From an uncultured Clostridia bacterium (lineage in GTDB: Bacteria > Bacillota > Clostridia > Oscillospirales > Oscillospiraceae), in the NCBI GenBank assembly GCA_947383645.1, contig CANDEH010000004.1:1-64000 (forward strand): a stretch of DNA of 64,000 nucleotides, in the 5' to 3' direction. The position numbers were made by a program, and so were the translations under genes. Position 1 is the stretch's first letter. Each line of letters begins with the position of its first letter. The notes under the pieces are model-generated. The model had not been told where the DNA came from, searched no databases, and saw nothing but the letters and a program-made list of their open reading frames with translations. Below, in pieces: positions 61,511 to 64,000 of the stretch.

Positions 61511-61676
61511 GCGGAAGGCGGGCAAGGCCGCTTGACCCGGGAGGTTGGGGGGCGATACCCTGCGATACGCTCCTCTTTGAGGGACCGCGGCGGTTCTGCA
61601 CTGTTTCGGCAGTTTGCCGCCCAGACCTTGAAGGCAGGCTGATCTGACGATTTCGGGAGGAGAGGGGGGGAGGTTT

Positions 61677-62363
61677 GTGGCGCTGTACGCCATCGGTGAT
61701 CTGCACCTGGGACTGGGTGTGGACAAACCCATGGATATCTTCGGCCCCGGCTGGGCGGACCATGTGGAGCGGCTGCGCCGGGGGTTCTCCGCCCTGGAGG
61801 AGGGAGATCTCACCGTCCTCTGTGGGGACAGCTCCTGGGGGATGGACCTGCAGCAGAGCCTCCCGGATTTCCAGCTTATCGACGCCCTGCCGGGGCGGAA
61901 GCTGCTGCTCAAGGGCAACCACGACTACTTTTGGAATACCGCCAGCAAGATGGAACGTTTTTTTGCCGAGAACGGCATCACCACCATCGGCATACTCCAC
62001 AACAACTGCCACTTTTACGGCGGGTATGCCCTCTGCGGCACACGGGGGTGGTTCTTTGAGGAGGAGGCGCAGCCCCACACGGCAAAGATGCTGAACCGGG
62101 AGGTGCTCCGGCTGGAGGCCTCCATGAGACTGGCGGCGGGGAGGCCGATTCTGGCCTTTCTCCACTACCCGCCGCTGTATGAGGGCTACCGCTGTCCGGA
62201 AATTTTGCGGAAGCTGGAGGAGTACGGCGTGGAGCGGTGCTTTTACGGACATCTCCACGGCTACGCCCACCGCCGGGCCGTAGAGGGGGTGCGGGGAGGC
62301 GTGGACTACGCCCTTGTGTCGGCGGACTATCTGCGATTTGTTCCGAAAAAAATCTGTGACTAA
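61677..62363 (+). CDS. Metallophosphoesterase
   Basis: 228 residues. Calcineurin-like fold: YAIGDLHLGLG (DxH), LCGDSSWGMDL (GDxxxG with the usual His/Asp position altered), KGNHDYFW (GNHD), LHYPP and GHLHGYAH (GHxH). Often found upstream of tig in Clostridia. GTG 61677 follows GGGGGAGG. Substrate unknown. Confidence 0.88.
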   Translation: MALYAIGDLHLGLGVDKPMDIFGPGWADHVERLRRGFSALEEGDLTVLCGDSSWGMDLQQSLPDFQLIDALPGRKLLLKGNHDYFWNTASKMERFFAENGITTIGILHNNCHFYGGYALCGTRGWFFEEEAQPHTAKMLNREVLRLEASMRLAAGRPILAFLHYPPLYEGYRCPEILRKLEEYGVERCFYGHLHGYAHRRAVEGVRGGVDYALVSADYLRFVPKKICD

Positions 62364-62467
62364 AAAATATTTGGTTTTTGCAGAAAACAGTAGATTTTTT
62401 TATATTTATATGCTACAATGCAAAGTTGCCCGGGTATTGAAGGGCAAGTAAACGGAGGAAAAGGAAA

Positions 62468-63994
62468 ATGAGTGTTAAGAATTGTGAAAAATTGGAAAAA
62501 AATCAGGTTGCCCTGACCGTGGAAGTGGACGCCGCCGCGTTTGACGCCGCTATCGAGAAGGCCTACCGCAAGGTGCGCCATCAGATCAACGTACCCGGCT
62601 TCCGTAAGGGCAAGGCCCCCCGGAAGATGATTGAGAGCCGGTACGGCGTGGAGATCTTCTACGACGAGGCCATCAATATCGCAATGCCCGACGCTTATGT
62701 GTCCGCTGTGGGCGAGGAGAAGCTGGAGCCTGTGGGGTACCCCGAGGTGGAGCTTCTCAGCGTGTCCAAGGACGGCTTTTCCTTCAAGGCCACCGTGTAC
62801 GTATATCCCGAGGTGACGCTGGGTCAGTACAAGGGCCTCAGCGCCCCCAAGGGCGAGGTGAAGGTCACCGACGAGGACATCCAGGAGCGGCTGAACCAGC
62901 TGGCCGACCGAAACACCCGCATGGTGGGCGTGGACCGGGCCGTGGAGAACGGCGATGTGGCCAATATCGACTTCGAGGGCTTCCTGGAGGGCAAGCCCTT
63001 TGACGGCGGCAAGGGCGACAACTTCGATCTGGAGATTGGGTCCGGCAGCTTTGTTCCCGGCTTCGAGGAGCAGCTTATCGGTATGGCCGCCGGGGAGGAG
63101 AAGGATATCGACATCACCTTCCCTGAGGACTACCATGCGGATCTGGCCGGCAAGGCTGTGGTGTTCCATGTGAAGGTCAACTCCGTGAAGCTCAAGGAGG
63201 TTCCCGCCCTTGACGATGAGTTTGCCAAGGACGTGTCCGAGTTTGACACCCTGGAGGAGCTGAAGAAGGACATTGAGGCCAAGATTGCTGCCGACCGGCA
63301 GAGCGCTGTGGACCACGCCTTTGAGGAGGCGCTGATGGAGCAGGTGGCCGCGGGGATCACCTGCGATGTGCCCCAGCCCATGGTGGATGAGCAGGCCAGA
63401 CGGTTTGTGGAGAACCTGAAGATGCAGATCCAGCAGCAGGGTATCCCCTACGACCAGTATTTGAAGCTGACCGGCCTCAGCGATGAGACCGTGTTGGAGC
63501 AGGCGCAGGCCCCGGCTCTGCGCCAGGTGCGGCTGGATCTGGCCCTGGAAGCGCTGGCCAAGGCCGAGGGCGTGGAGGTCAGCGACGAGGAGATCGAGTC
63601 TGAGTACGAGCGGGCCGCCGGCCAGTACGGCATGAAGGCCGAGGATTTGAAGAAGTACATCGACCGGGAGACCATCCGGAGCCAGCTGATGAATACAAAG
63701 GCTGTGAAGGTAGTGGTGGACAATGCCGTCGCCACCAAGTTTGAGGAGAAGACCCAGGAGGACGACGCGTCTCAGGGCGAGGAGACGGCCGAGGAGACGG
63801 AGAAGCCCAAAAAGCGCACCCGGAAGGCCGGCGAAAAGCCGGCGGAGGCTGCCGAGGGTGAGGAGAAGCCCAAGAAGCGCAGCACCAGGAAGGCGGCCGA
63901 CAAGCCCGTTGAGGCCGCCGAGGGCGAGGAGAAGCCCAGAAAGCGCAGCACCAAAAAGGCGGCCCCCAAGGACGAGGAGAAGGCCGGCGAGTAA
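62468..63994 (+). CDS. tig: Trigger factor with a basic C-terminal extension
   Basis: 508 residues. Ribosome-bound chaperone/PPIase. The ribosome-docking signature is GFRKGKAPRKMIESRYG near residue 44; the FKBP-type domain spans ~150-235 (NGDVANIDFEGFLEG, FVPGFEEQLIGM). The C-terminal chaperone arms follow. From ~residue 430 a tail of ~75 residues consists of three similar Lys/Arg/Ala/Glu units such as EEKPKKRSTRKAADKPVEAA, absent from standard trigger factors. ATG 62468 follows GGAGGAAAAGG. An extended -10 (TGCTACAAT, 62411-62419) lies upstream. Confidence 0.94.
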   Translation: MSVKNCEKLEKNQVALTVEVDAAAFDAAIEKAYRKVRHQINVPGFRKGKAPRKMIESRYGVEIFYDEAINIAMPDAYVSAVGEEKLEPVGYPEVELLSVSKDGFSFKATVYVYPEVTLGQYKGLSAPKGEVKVTDEDIQERLNQLADRNTRMVGVDRAVENGDVANIDFEGFLEGKPFDGGKGDNFDLEIGSGSFVPGFEEQLIGMAAGEEKDIDITFPEDYHADLAGKAVVFHVKVNSVKLKEVPALDDEFAKDVSEFDTLEELKKDIEAKIAADRQSAVDHAFEEALMEQVAAGITCDVPQPMVDEQARRFVENLKMQIQQQGIPYDQYLKLTGLSDETVLEQAQAPALRQVRLDLALEALAKAEGVEVSDEEIESEYERAAGQYGMKAEDLKKYIDRETIRSQLMNTKAVKVVVDNAVATKFEEKTQEDDASQGEETAEETEKPKKRTRKAGEKPAEAAEGEEKPKKRSTRKAADKPVEAAEGEEKPRKRSTKKAAPKDEEKAGE

Positions 63995-64000
63995 ACGCCC

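Overview
This 64 kb window looks like chromosomal DNA of a high-GC, endospore-forming member of the Clostridia, most like the Oscillospiraceae (Flavonifractor/Intestinimonas/Lawsonibacter type). The evidence is an IspH-ribosomal protein S1 fusion, a spoIIAA-spoIIAB-sigF operon, gerW/ytfJ, a SleB-type cell-wall hydrolase, half of sigK, Rex, and a low-GC-Firmicutes style order of housekeeping genes in GC-rich DNA. This placement is an inference from gene content; no species can be read from the sequence alone.

Layout. 0-11.4 kb is a housekeeping block on the + strand: site-2 protease, scpA, a low-GC orphan, scpB, DUF2953, gerW, DD-carboxypeptidase, rluB, a flavoprotein, a TIGR04076 protein, cmk, plsC and ispH-rpsA, closed by a strong terminator. 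11.4-19.1 kb is a decayed mobile region. It holds a truncated large serine recombinase, an IS21-family element with frameshifted istA and istB, a truncated PD-(D/E)XK-type transposase, a HipA/CtkA-like kinase, a helicase remnant with a stop codon in motif VI, a frameshifted IS630-family element flanked by TA, small unknown genes and an XRE regulator. It abuts the 5' half of sigK, cut at the codon where skin elements interrupt sigK in Bacillus and Clostridioides. 19.6-25.4 kb has glpK, a cell-wall hydrolase with a stop at codon 3, a TIGR04255 protein and a three-gene operon of unknown, partly immunity-like proteins, then a 161-bp MITE-like palindromic element. 25.5-29.8 kb (minus strand) has sigF-spoIIAB-spoIIAA, a threonine aldolase and a membrane protein. 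30-37.8 kb has a PcrA/UvrD helicase, an MBL hydrolase and a cassette of two DUF4358 lipoproteins bracketing an MBOAT/DHHW O-acylation pair. 38-45.4 kb has a HAD phosphatase, 3-methyladenine glycosylase, two glycosyltransferases, tmk, mltG and a U32 peptidase. 45.7-52 kb is an RND efflux operon (TolC-like, adaptor, permease, TetR) with a consensus promoter covered by two palindromes. 52.1-64 kb has a Cys-rich microprotein, rex, rplS, a lipoprotein, lepB, rbgA, rnhB, yraN, a dipeptidase, thrC, a phosphoesterase and tig.

Between genes the window is rich in repeats. Heptamer arrays (AATTAGG or GATAGGA types) often occur as inverted pairs, and in four cases they supply the stop codon of the preceding gene. 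A stack of five perfect or near-perfect hairpins lies at 37.8-38.1 kb. No tRNA, rRNA or CRISPR array was seen.
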